Shown: positions 1 to 5,325, counted from the stretch's first letter. The stretch is DNA of 5,340 bases from Candidatus Pacearchaeota archaeon (GCA_014728565.1 WJLK01000045.1:1-5340); one strand, 5' to 3'. Notes: generated by a model from the letters alone, not told the origin. A program made the numbers and translations.

Positions 1-16
1 ATTAGAACCAATAATC

Positions 17-23
17 TTATATA
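17..23 (+). promoter_or_regulatory. TATA box of the NYN gene
   Basis: TTATATA fits an archaeal TATA element. Transcription would start about 25 bases downstream, near 45-48. That leaves a leader of about 40 bases before the ATG at 90, long enough to contain the Shine-Dalgarno-like motif at 56-64. The whole region is AT-rich, so a chance match is possible. Confidence 0.4.
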
Positions 24-55
24 CCTATTATTCTTAATATTATTAACATAATCCC

Positions 56-64
56 AGGTGATCC
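56..64 (+). promoter_or_regulatory. AGGTGATCC, strong Shine-Dalgarno-like motif
   Basis: These nine bases are fully complementary to the conserved 3' end of archaeal 16S rRNA (GGATCACCTCC). The position is odd. The motif abuts an ATG at 65 that opens a 7-codon reading frame (MWLPDAF) ending in TAA at 86-88, one base before the ATG of the NYN gene at 90. The in-frame alternative NYN start at 78 is 13 bases beyond the motif. It could therefore drive a mini-leader ORF coupled to the NYN gene, serve the 78 start with loose spacing, or be chance. Confidence 0.4.
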
Positions 65-89
65 ATGTGGTTGCCTGATGCTTTTTAAT

Positions 90-635
90 ATGAAATCTAC
101 TATTATATTTATTGATGCAGGATATCTTTCTTTTATTTAACATTTTGGAAGAGGTAGGCCTTTAAGATATAAAATTGAAAAATTTGCTGAGAATTTAGCA
201 AAATCTAAAGGACTTGTTTGTAAAAAAATATACTTTTATACAGCACCCCCTTATCAAAGTCCAAAACCAACACCTGAAGAAAACAAAAGAAAAGCTAGAT
301 ATGACAAGTTTATCTCAAAACTGAAAAAAGTAGGAGTTATTGTAAAAGAAGGAAGATGCCAGAAGATTGATAATACTTTTCAACAAAAAGGTGTTGATAC
401 TTTATTAACAATGGATTTATCAAGAATACCTAAAAAGGAGAACATAGATGATATAATCTTATTAACTTCTGATACTGATTTTGTTCCAATTCTTAAAGAT
501 CTGAAAGAAGATGGGATAAATGCAATTCTAGCATATTTTACTGATAAAAAAAGGAAATCAGCATTTTCTTTATCTAATCATCTATGGAAAGCCTGTAAAG
601 AAAAGATTCTTATTAAAAAAGAACACTTTCTTTAA
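90..635 (+). pseudogene. NYN-domain (LabA/DUF88-like) nuclease, interrupted by a stop codon
   Basis: The reading frame from ATG 90 to TAA 633-635 encodes a NYN-type (PIN-like fold) protein of about 180 residues, close to the size of a stand-alone NYN domain. NYN proteins are metal-dependent ribonucleases or RNA-processing enzymes that use clustered acidic residues. The N-terminal strand with its first Asp (FIDAGY, Asp9), the KGVDTLLTMDL motif (Asp103) and the TSDTDFVPIL motif (Asp128, Asp130) are all present, as expected for a soluble cytoplasmic enzyme. Codon 17 is TAA (138-140), and similarity to the family continues without a gap across it, so a single substitution of a sense codon such as AAA or CAA is the simplest explanation. 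No ATG, GTG or TTG follows in frame until ATG 411. A restart there would give 74 residues without Asp9 and Asp103, hence not a working nuclease. An in-frame ATG at 78 is an alternative start; 90 gives the usual NYN start MKSTIIFIDAGY. The gene is either a recent pseudogene or an intact gene with a base-call error. Confidence 0.72.
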
Positions 636-654
636 ATTACGCCCTAAAAAGTGT
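623..654 (+). other. inverted repeat across the NYN stop codon
   Basis: ACACTTT at 623-629 pairs perfectly with AAAGTGT at 648-654 (7 bp, 18-base loop). The stem lies over the end of the NYN gene. No T-run follows, so a terminator role is weak. The 649-654 arm could instead pair with ACACTT at 688-693, which would be mutually exclusive. Confidence 0.25.
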
Positions 655-667
655 ACTAAAATTGTCG

Positions 668-685
668 TAATCCTGTTGGGGCATT
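668..685 (+). repeat. 18-bp direct repeat, copy 1
   Basis: TAATCCTGTTGGGGCATT is identical to the stretch at 4507-4524. The two copies lie on either side of the dikinase gene, 3839 bp apart. This copy also forms the left arm of a hairpin: TAA-CCTGT (668-676, with T671 bulged) pairs with ACAGGTTA (706-713). Copy 2 lacks that partner, so the repeat is conserved for some reason other than this hairpin. It lies about 107 bp before the dikinase start. Confidence 0.75.
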
Positions 686-756
686 AGACACTTAAGATAT
701 TTTATACAGGTTAGATATTCAAATGGGGCAGATTAAGAGGGATTGTTTAGCAAACA

Positions 757-771
757 GTTAAAATTATATAT
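757..771 (+). promoter_or_regulatory. BRE/TATA promoter of the dikinase, leaderless
   Basis: A purine/A-rich BRE-like stretch (GTTAAAA, 757-763) is followed by TTATATAT (764-771). The centre of the TATA box is about 25 bases before the ATG at 792, which is the distance from a TATA box to the transcription start in archaea. No Shine-Dalgarno sequence lies before the ATG. The mRNA therefore probably begins at or within a base or two of the start codon. Confidence 0.65.
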
Positions 772-791
772 CTCATTTTACAATCATCTAT

Positions 792-3700
792 ATGGAATTA
801 GTAAGAGCATTTAATAAGATAAATAAGAATGATGTAGCTTTAGCTGGAGGAAAGGGAGCTTCTCTTGGTGAGATGACTCAAGCTAAAATCTCTGTTCCAG
901 ATGGCTTTGTTGTTCTCTCAACAGCCTTTGATGAATTTATTAAAGAAACAGACTTGAATATTGAAATTGATGCAATTCTTGATACTGTTAATCATGAAAA
1001 AGTGCATACTGTTGAAGAAGCATCTGAGAAAATTCAGGCATTGATTATTGATGCAGATATGCCAAAAGAGATAGTAGATGTTATCACAAAATCTTTTGAT
1101 AAATTAAATTCAAAATTTGTTGCAGTTAGAAGTTCTGCAACATCTGAAGATTCAGCTTCTGCTGCATGGGCAGGTCAGTTAAACACATATTTGAATGTTA
1201 CAAAAGATAATTTATCAGAGAGTGTAAAAAAGTGTTGGGCTTCTTTGTTTACTCCAAGAGCAATTTTTTATAGATTTGAAAAAGAACTTCATAAAACTGA
1301 TATTTCTGTTGCAGTAGTTGTTCAAAAAATGGTTAATAGTGAAGAATCTGGAATAGCCTTCTCTGTTCATCCAGTTACAGAAGACCCAAATCAGCTGATT
1401 ATTGAAGCAGGATTAGGACTAGGAGAAGCAATAGTTTCAGGACAAATTACACCAGACAGTTATGTTGTTGATAAACAAGACTGGCATATTATTGATATAA
1501 ATGTTAATGAACAATCAAAAGGATTGTTTAGAGCTAAGGACGGCGGAAATGAATGGAAAGAATTAGGTGATAAAGGAAATCAACAAGTTTTATCTGAAAA
1601 AGAAATTCACGAACTTTCTAATTTAATTGTAAAGATTGAAAATCATTATGGCTTTCCTGTTGACATTGAGTGGGCTAAAGAAAAAGGTAAGTTCTATATT
1701 ACACAAAGTAGACCTATTACGACGTTAACAGGAATTAATAAAGAGAAACTCATTTTTAAGAAAAATTGGACAAGAGACACTACAACAATCATCCAACAAT
1801 CAGGTCTGATTGGTTTTATTGATGCAGCCAAATTTGCTACAAATGAAGATAATCCTTATGGATTCCCTATAGTCCATTACTTAAATGATAGTGTAATTGA
1901 GATATGGGAAAATCAAAAATCTGCTGAATGGATTATCAATACAATATTAGATAAGAATAAAAATAATCCAGAATTCGGAATTAAAATACTTGATGCATAT
2001 GAAAGAAAGTTAAAAAAAATTGAGAAATTTTGGGGGAAGGATATAAAGACTCTTAGAGAATTAACAAGTTATGTAGAACTTCTTTTTGATATTATGCCTG
2101 AATTTCATTATATGTATTTCACTGCACTCATAGATACAACCCCCAAAGAGGTTTATGAAAAAGCAATCAGAATTCGAGATAAAGATGAACTTTGGGATAA
2201 GGGGGATAAAGTTTTACGTTCAGCTCTGATTAAATTTTATCCTAAATTAAAAGGATATGAAAATGCAATCCTTAAATCTGAAATTAAAAATCCACCATCA
2301 ATAGATGAGCTAAAAAAAAGAGAAAAAAATATGGTTTTTTTAGGAGAAGATTATTTCAAAATAGAATCAATTTCTGAATATTCTTCAAAAAATAACAACT
2401 ACAAATTTGTTATAGAAAATCCGCCAGATAAAATGGAGTTTTTACAGGGGCAAAGAGCATATGAAGGTTATGTTAAGGGGAAAGTACATATTGTAAAAAG
2501 AAAAGAAGAAATTCCAAAATTAAAAAATGATGAGATACTAGTTTCAACAATGACCACACCTGATTTCTTACCTGCAATGAAAAAAGCAAGTGCATTTATT
2601 ACTGATGAAGGGGGTGTTACATGTCATGCAGCTATTGTTGCAAGAGAATTAAAAAAACCATGTGTTATTGGGACTAAATTTGCTACACAAGTCCTGAAAA
2701 ATGGAGATTTAATTGAAGTTGATGCTGACAATGGAATTATTAGAATACTTGAAGCTAAACAGAATGAGACATTAATGCCAATATACAAAAAAGAATTCAC
2801 AAGAGATTATACTCTTGCCATGATTGAAGTTTGGTATAGTGGAGAAGCATTTGCTAAAAGACCTTGGAGTAAAGAACAACAGCCATTTTTACCATATATA
2901 GTATTTGTCAGAGAAGATGGAACTGTAAAAAGTTATTATGATGATAAAGGAGTCAAATGGATTAGAAACCATATCAAAGAAGCAATAAACAAAGATTCTA
3001 ATTTTTTAAAAATTCTTGAAGATAAAGTTAGAAAAGGTTTAAATGAAATTCTTCCATTATGTAAAAATCCTGAATCATTACAAAAAAAGGAACTTTTAGA
3101 TTTTATTAAAAAGTTCGAAGAAGTATATCCTTGGGTAGAAGCATTATGGTGGGTTTGTCGTATGTATGATGACAAAGAACTTGATAAGGAAAAAGTTGAA
3201 GGAATATTGAAACTAAGGGATGATACAGAGGTGTTAGCAGGAGGAACAGATGCAGTCACAAGGAAATCATTAGTAGAAATATATCCTAAGATTAAAGATT
3301 TTATTCATGTTCTAACCATAAAAGAAATTAAATCAGGTAAAATACCTTCTATAGATGAACTTATTAAAAGGGATAACAGATATACTTACACTAAGAATCA
3401 AATTTTCACTGATAATGACTTTAGAGATATTGAAAAAAAATATAATATAAAATTAGAAAGAACTGATACCCAGATTGAAAAAACCTATTCACGAGAACAT
3501 TCTTTATTTTATTGTTATGTTTGGACCGAAAGTAATCTTAAGGATATTGGCGAATTAGCCCTAGATATTAAAAACTTAATATTTACACGAAAACCAAATG
3601 ACCCTAAAATATCTGTTTATTATGATAAGAAAGAACTGGATTCTGTAAATAAGGTTATTGAGAATAAAATAAACTTTGAAAAAGGATATTTAGAAAAAGT

Positions 3701-4490
3701 AGAAAAAGTTTTTTATGAATATTGGAAAGATATTTTTCCATATATTGAAGGCAAAAAAGAGATAAAAAATATTAGTGAACTTAAAAAATTTTATAAGTCC
3801 TGGATTAAATGGTGGTCTCCTATGGCTGTCTCTATGGTTACACCAAATATTTCTAGTTTATCTAAAAAACATAGAAATCAGGCACTTAAAATGAGAGAAG
3901 ATACACAGGAATTTTCAGATGATGGTGATAGAATTTTTACTAATTTTATTAATAAATATTATCCTGAATATAAAGAGATTGTTTCTGTATTAAAACCTGA
4001 AGAGGTTTTTTTATTGGATAAAAGGAAATTAAATAATAAAGAGATAATTGAGATTAAAAAAAGATTAGATGGATATACACTTATTAATGGAAAATTATGC
4101 AAATATGAAACTCTTGATGATGATTTAGAAAAAGAAAGATTATGTATTAAAAAGGTAAATGTAAAAGGAACTAAAAGTATCAAAGGACAAATTGCATGTA
4201 AGGGGAAAGTTAAAGGAAAAATAAGATTGATCTTAAATAAAAATCAGATTAAAACATTACAAAAAGGTGAAATTCTTGTAACTTCAATGACAAGTCCAGA
4301 TTATATTACAGCAATGAAAAAAGCTTCTGCAATAATCACTGATGAAGGAGGATTAACAAGTCATGCTGCAATTGTAGCAAGAGAATTAAATAAACCTTGT
4401 ATAATTGGTACTAAATTTGCAACAGAAATATTAAAGAATGGAGATAATGTAGAGGTAGATGCTGACAAGGGAAACATAGTAATTTTATAA
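792..4490 (+). CDS. multi-domain dikinase (PEP synthase / rifampin phosphotransferase-like) with two phosphohistidine domains
   Basis: This 1232-residue protein belongs to the PPDK/PEP-synthase superfamily, whose members split ATP to AMP, carry the beta-phosphate on a swivelling histidine and pass it to an acceptor. Residues 1 to about 315 are the ATP-binding domain. Visible there are GGKGASLGEM (Lys21), VRSSATSEDS (Arg113), SGIAFSVHP (from 186), GLGLGEAIVSG (from 207), DIEW (Asp291, Glu293) and TQSRPIT (Gln305, Arg307), the usual nucleotide-site residues. Residues 322-552 are a helical linker/acceptor-type domain (R1), and 553-653 a swivel domain with TCHAAIVARE (His612). Residues 665-895 (R2) and 896-1131 (R3) are two further R-like domains, and 1132-1232 a second swivel domain with TSHAAIVARE (His1191). 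The C-terminal PEP/pyruvate TIM barrel of true PEP synthase is absent, and PpsA is only about 800 residues long. Rifampin phosphotransferase has the order A-R-H in about 870 residues; this protein looks like that plan with an added R-R-H. The acceptor is unknown. ATG 792 is chosen because the family's first motif follows at once and the TATA spacing fits a leaderless start. The protein is probably cytoplasmic; I saw no signal peptide or membrane segment. The superfamily is certain, the substrate is not. Confidence 0.93.
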   Translation: MELVRAFNKINKNDVALAGGKGASLGEMTQAKISVPDGFVVLSTAFDEFIKETDLNIEIDAILDTVNHEKVHTVEEASEKIQALIIDADMPKEIVDVITKSFDKLNSKFVAVRSSATSEDSASAAWAGQLNTYLNVTKDNLSESVKKCWASLFTPRAIFYRFEKELHKTDISVAVVVQKMVNSEESGIAFSVHPVTEDPNQLIIEAGLGLGEAIVSGQITPDSYVVDKQDWHIIDINVNEQSKGLFRAKDGGNEWKELGDKGNQQVLSEKEIHELSNLIVKIENHYGFPVDIEWAKEKGKFYITQSRPITTLTGINKEKLIFKKNWTRDTTTIIQQSGLIGFIDAAKFATNEDNPYGFPIVHYLNDSVIEIWENQKSAEWIINTILDKNKNNPEFGIKILDAYERKLKKIEKFWGKDIKTLRELTSYVELLFDIMPEFHYMYFTALIDTTPKEVYEKAIRIRDKDELWDKGDKVLRSALIKFYPKLKGYENAILKSEIKNPPSIDELKKREKNMVFLGEDYFKIESISEYSSKNNNYKFVIENPPDKMEFLQGQRAYEGYVKGKVHIVKRKEEIPKLKNDEILVSTMTTPDFLPAMKKASAFITDEGGVTCHAAIVARELKKPCVIGTKFATQVLKNGDLIEVDADNGIIRILEAKQNETLMPIYKKEFTRDYTLAMIEVWYSGEAFAKRPWSKEQQPFLPYIVFVREDGTVKSYYDDKGVKWIRNHIKEAINKDSNFLKILEDKVRKGLNEILPLCKNPESLQKKELLDFIKKFEEVYPWVEALWWVCRMYDDKELDKEKVEGILKLRDDTEVLAGGTDAVTRKSLVEIYPKIKDFIHVLTIKEIKSGKIPSIDELIKRDNRYTYTKNQIFTDNDFRDIEKKYNIKLERTDTQIEKTYSREHSLFYCYVWTESNLKDIGELALDIKNLIFTRKPNDPKISVYYDKKELDSVNKVIENKINFEKGYLEKVEKVFYEYWKDIFPYIEGKKEIKNISELKKFYKSWIKWWSPMAVSMVTPNISSLSKKHRNQALKMREDTQEFSDDGDRIFTNFINKYYPEYKEIVSVLKPEEVFLLDKRKLNNKEIIEIKKRLDGYTLINGKLCKYETLDDDLEKERLCIKKVNVKGTKSIKGQIACKGKVKGKIRLILNKNQIKTLQKGEILVTSMTSPDYITAMKKASAIITDEGGLTSHAAIVARELNKPCIIGTKFATEILKNGDNVEVDADKGNIVIL
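1755..2447 (+). other. R1 domain of the dikinase (residues 322-552)
   Basis: This is the first copy of a helical module, starting with NWTRD (Arg328) and containing IRDKDELWDKGDKVLR (Arg462) and PPSIDELKKRE. It lies between the ATP-binding and first swivel domains, where rifampin phosphotransferase has its drug-binding domain. In this family the region determines the acceptor. Boundaries are approximate. Confidence 0.6.
2448..2750 (+). repeat. swivel domain H1 coding repeat (residues 553-653)
   Basis: This codes for the first PEP-utilizers mobile domain, with DEGGVTCHAAIVARE and catalytic His612. It matches the domain coded at 4185-4487: I count 54 identical residues of 72 across the core from ILVSTM to the end of the domain. 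This is an in-gene duplication that has diverged at synonymous sites. Confidence 0.88.
2784..3476 (+). other. R2 domain of the dikinase (residues 665-895)
   Basis: This is the second copy of the helical module. It begins EFTRDYTLAMIEVW (Arg671) and contains LRDDTEVLAGGTDAVTRK (Arg809) and KIPSIDELIKRDNR. The distance between the two anchor arginines is 138 residues, compared with 134 in R1. It is followed directly by R3 without an intervening swivel domain. Boundaries are approximate. Confidence 0.58.
3477..4184 (+). other. R3 domain of the dikinase (residues 896-1131)
   Basis: This is the third and most diverged copy of the helical module. It begins KTYSREHSLFYCYVW (Arg901) and contains MREDTQEFSDDGDRIF (Arg1035). 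Its anchor spacing of 134 residues equals that of R1, and the swivel domain H2 follows at the expected distance. It is rich in Lys, Trp and Tyr. Boundaries are approximate. Confidence 0.52.
4185..4487 (+). repeat. swivel domain H2 coding repeat (residues 1132-1232)
   Basis: This codes for the second PEP-utilizers mobile domain, with DEGGLTSHAAIVARE and catalytic His1191, and ends the protein at VDADKGNIVIL. It keeps the phosphoacceptor histidine and the surrounding motif, so it is probably functional rather than a relic. Its Ser before His is the residue usual in PEP synthases; H1 has Cys there. Confidence 0.88.
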
Positions 4491-4506
4491 TATTTCTATA
4501 CCTCCC

Positions 4507-4524
4507 TAATCCTGTTGGGGCATT
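4507..4524 (+). repeat. 18-bp direct repeat, copy 2
   Basis: This is identical to 668-685 and begins 16 bases after the dikinase stop codon. It forms the left edge of the G+C-rich hairpin block that follows. No third copy was found on either strand of the window by eye. Confidence 0.75.
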
Positions 4525-4599
4525 CATGCGTAATTTGGTCAAATCCCTGGTTGGAGGTTGTGCCATCACCCCACCACCCCTATGCGGTGCATTGACACC
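4507..4599 (+). other. G+C-rich structured intergenic element
   Basis: By hand count about 51 of the 95 bases at 4505-4599 are G or C, far above the neighbouring genes. The stretch contains several foldable units: GCAT/ATGC (4520-4529); ATTTG-GT-CAAAT (4533-4544); a hairpin at 4549-4578 in which GGT-GG-GG pairs with CC-CC-ACC around a bulged T and an A-A mismatch, topped by GTG-CCAT-CAC; and GGTG-CATTGA-CACC (4586-4599). This may be a structured 3' UTR, a small RNA, or a dispersed intergenic repeat. The first two units have loops of only two bases and are better seen as DNA palindromes. I do not recognise a known RNA family. Confidence 0.45.
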
Positions 4600-4662
4600 A
4601 AAAAGTTCGAATCTGGCAAGGGCGTCGAACTTTTTTGTTCCCTTTTTTGGGAGAACATTTTT
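4600..4662 (+). terminator. tandem hairpin terminator after the dikinase
   Basis: AAAAAGTTCGA (4600-4610) pairs perfectly with TCGAACTTTTT (4625-4635), an 11-bp stem with a 14-base loop and a T-run. A second hairpin follows at once: GTTCCC (4637-4642) pairs with GGGAGAAC (4649-4656) with one bulged A and a T6 loop, and ends in another T-run (4658-4662). Two T-rich stops in series would efficiently isolate the next gene; T-rich tracts are what archaeal RNA polymerase needs to terminate. Confidence 0.68.
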
Positions 4663-4676
4663 GGTCATAATAATTC

Positions 4677-4683
4677 TTATAAA
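4677..4683 (+). promoter_or_regulatory. TATA box of the metallopeptidase-like gene
   Basis: TTATAAA lies just after the double terminator. A start about 25 bases downstream would be at 4704-4707, which coincides with the TTG at 4706 and the point where the coding signal of the next gene begins. This supports a leaderless transcript. The same TTATAAAC string ends the window. Confidence 0.5.
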
Positions 4684-4705
4684 CTAAGTTATTAAATACA
4701 CTAAA

Positions 4706-4781
4706 TTGGCAAACTTGAAGAATCAGCGATATTGGATATTGGACGTAGAGCTCATAAAGAATTTGTGGATTGTATGTATCC
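4706..4781 (+). pseudogene. frameshifted 5' end of the metallopeptidase-like gene
   Basis: The frame that starts at 4711 reads KLEESAILDIGRRAHKEFVD and then CMYP, which looks like real protein. It then loses sense and stops at 4834-4836, while the sensible continuation (HFRIKEHPGYATVEV) lies in the frame of the downstream gene. One missing C in the CCC at 4780-4782 would join them as CMYPHFRIKEHPGY. No ATG exists upstream. TTG 4706 is one frame off, and one missing A in the AAA at 4711-4713 would make it the start (MAKLEESAIL). The frame switch near 4780 is well supported; the second switch and the TTG start are speculative. Confidence 0.5.
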
Positions 4782-5240
4782 CATTTTAGAATTAAAGAAC
4801 ATCCAGGATATGCTACAGTTGAGGTTACACCACTAATTTTTTCAGGGGGTATGGATTTTAATCCTGATGTAATTCATTTAAATGATATTCAAGGAGATGA
4901 AGATCCGAATGATTTATTTGATATCACCTATCATGAATCTGCACATAGATTACATCCTTTTAGTAGGGAATTATATTATAGAGTAGGCAAAGAAAGATAT
5001 ATAGAGATTAGAGATGAGGATTTTATTGAACTTATAGCAGATTTAGGAGCTATGTTTTTTTTAAGATTAAAAACTGGAACAGATCAAAGAGTTCATAATT
5101 ATCTTTCTAAAAGACCTAATGAAGATAGCTTGAAAACTGCTTATTCTTTATTTTGTATAGGAGAAATTGGGTTGTTGGGAGAATTATCGAATCTTAATCA
5201 AGAAAATGCTAAGAGAAGAATTAGAGATATTTTATCCTAA
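4770..5240 (+). CDS. HExxH zinc metallopeptidase-like protein (5' end out of frame)
   Basis: The longest open frame, from TTG 4770, gives 156 residues. It contains TYHESAHRLHP, an HExxH zinc-binding motif (His55, Glu56, His59 in this frame). Twenty-eight residues after the second His comes FIELIADLGAMFFL, whose Glu87 is well placed to be the third zinc ligand, as in gluzincins; ImmA/IrrE-type peptidases have a similar ExxAN/ExxAD helix. No signal peptide or membrane segment is visible, so a small cytoplasmic protease is likely. I do not recognise the family more closely and give no substrate. TTG 4770 has no ribosome binding site and is probably not the true start, because convincing coding sequence lies upstream in another frame (4706-4781). 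The reconstructed gene would be about 178 residues with its TATA box at 4677. The catalytic part is intact, so the gene may be functional if the shift is an assembly error. Confidence 0.6.
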   Translation: MYVSHFRIKEHPGYATVEVTPLIFSGGMDFNPDVIHLNDIQGDEDPNDLFDITYHESAHRLHPFSRELYYRVGKERYIEIRDEDFIELIADLGAMFFLRLKTGTDQRVHNYLSKRPNEDSLKTAYSLFCIGEIGLLGELSNLNQENAKRRIRDILS

Positions 5241-5260
5241 ATTAATAATTATTCACCTGA

Positions 5261-5282
5261 ATGAATGAACGAAATCATTCAT
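5261..5282 (+). other. perfect 8-bp hairpin downstream of the last gene
   Basis: ATGAATGA (5261-5268) pairs with TCATTCAT (5275-5282) around ACGAAA, 20 bases after the stop codon at 5238-5240. A G+C-rich patch (GGACCGGCGCAGGCG, 5283-5297) follows instead of a T-run, so it is not a typical terminator. The remainder of 5241-5340 shows no gene. Confidence 0.4.
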
Positions 5283-5325
5283 GGACCGGCGCAGGCGTTA
5301 TAATTAATTTCTTCAGACTAACATA

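Noticed and set aside
138..140. TAA recoded as a sense codon
   Set aside because: All three genes in the window end in TAA, so reassignment is not supported; a nonsense change or base-call error is simpler.
411..635. Separate 74-residue protein starting at ATG 411
   Set aside because: It is the C-terminal part of the NYN domain in the same frame as 90-410 and would lack Asp9 and Asp103. It is better treated as part of the interrupted gene.
2936..3259. Open frame of 107 codons on the - strand inside the dikinase
   Set aside because: It is an antisense shadow of a clear gene; the product is Ser-rich and low in complexity, with no recognisable domain.
3959..4183. Open frame of 74 codons on the - strand inside the dikinase
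   Set aside because: It is antisense to the R3 domain, Ser/Leu-rich by complementarity to Lys/Glu codons, with no promoter or ribosome binding site seen.
668..4524. Insertion sequence or transposon with the dikinase as cargo
   Set aside because: There is no transposase, no terminal inverted repeats and no short target duplication outside the 18-bp repeats; only the direct repeat is supported.
4600..4625. tRNA T-arm look-alike (GTTCGAATC) in the terminator loop region
   Set aside because: The 5-base arms on either side do not pair, and no acceptor, D or anticodon stem could be assembled around it.
4411..4668. Open frame of 85 codons on the - strand across the end of the dikinase and the G+C-rich block
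   Set aside because: It overlaps the H2 domain antisense and runs through terminator hairpins; no family is recognisable.
4526..4687. 53-codon + strand frame starting at ATG 4526 through the hairpin block
   Set aside because: It covers two terminator-like hairpins, has a G+C-rich composition unlike the local genes, no promoter or ribosome binding site, and no recognisable motif. A structured RNA or repeat explains the region better.
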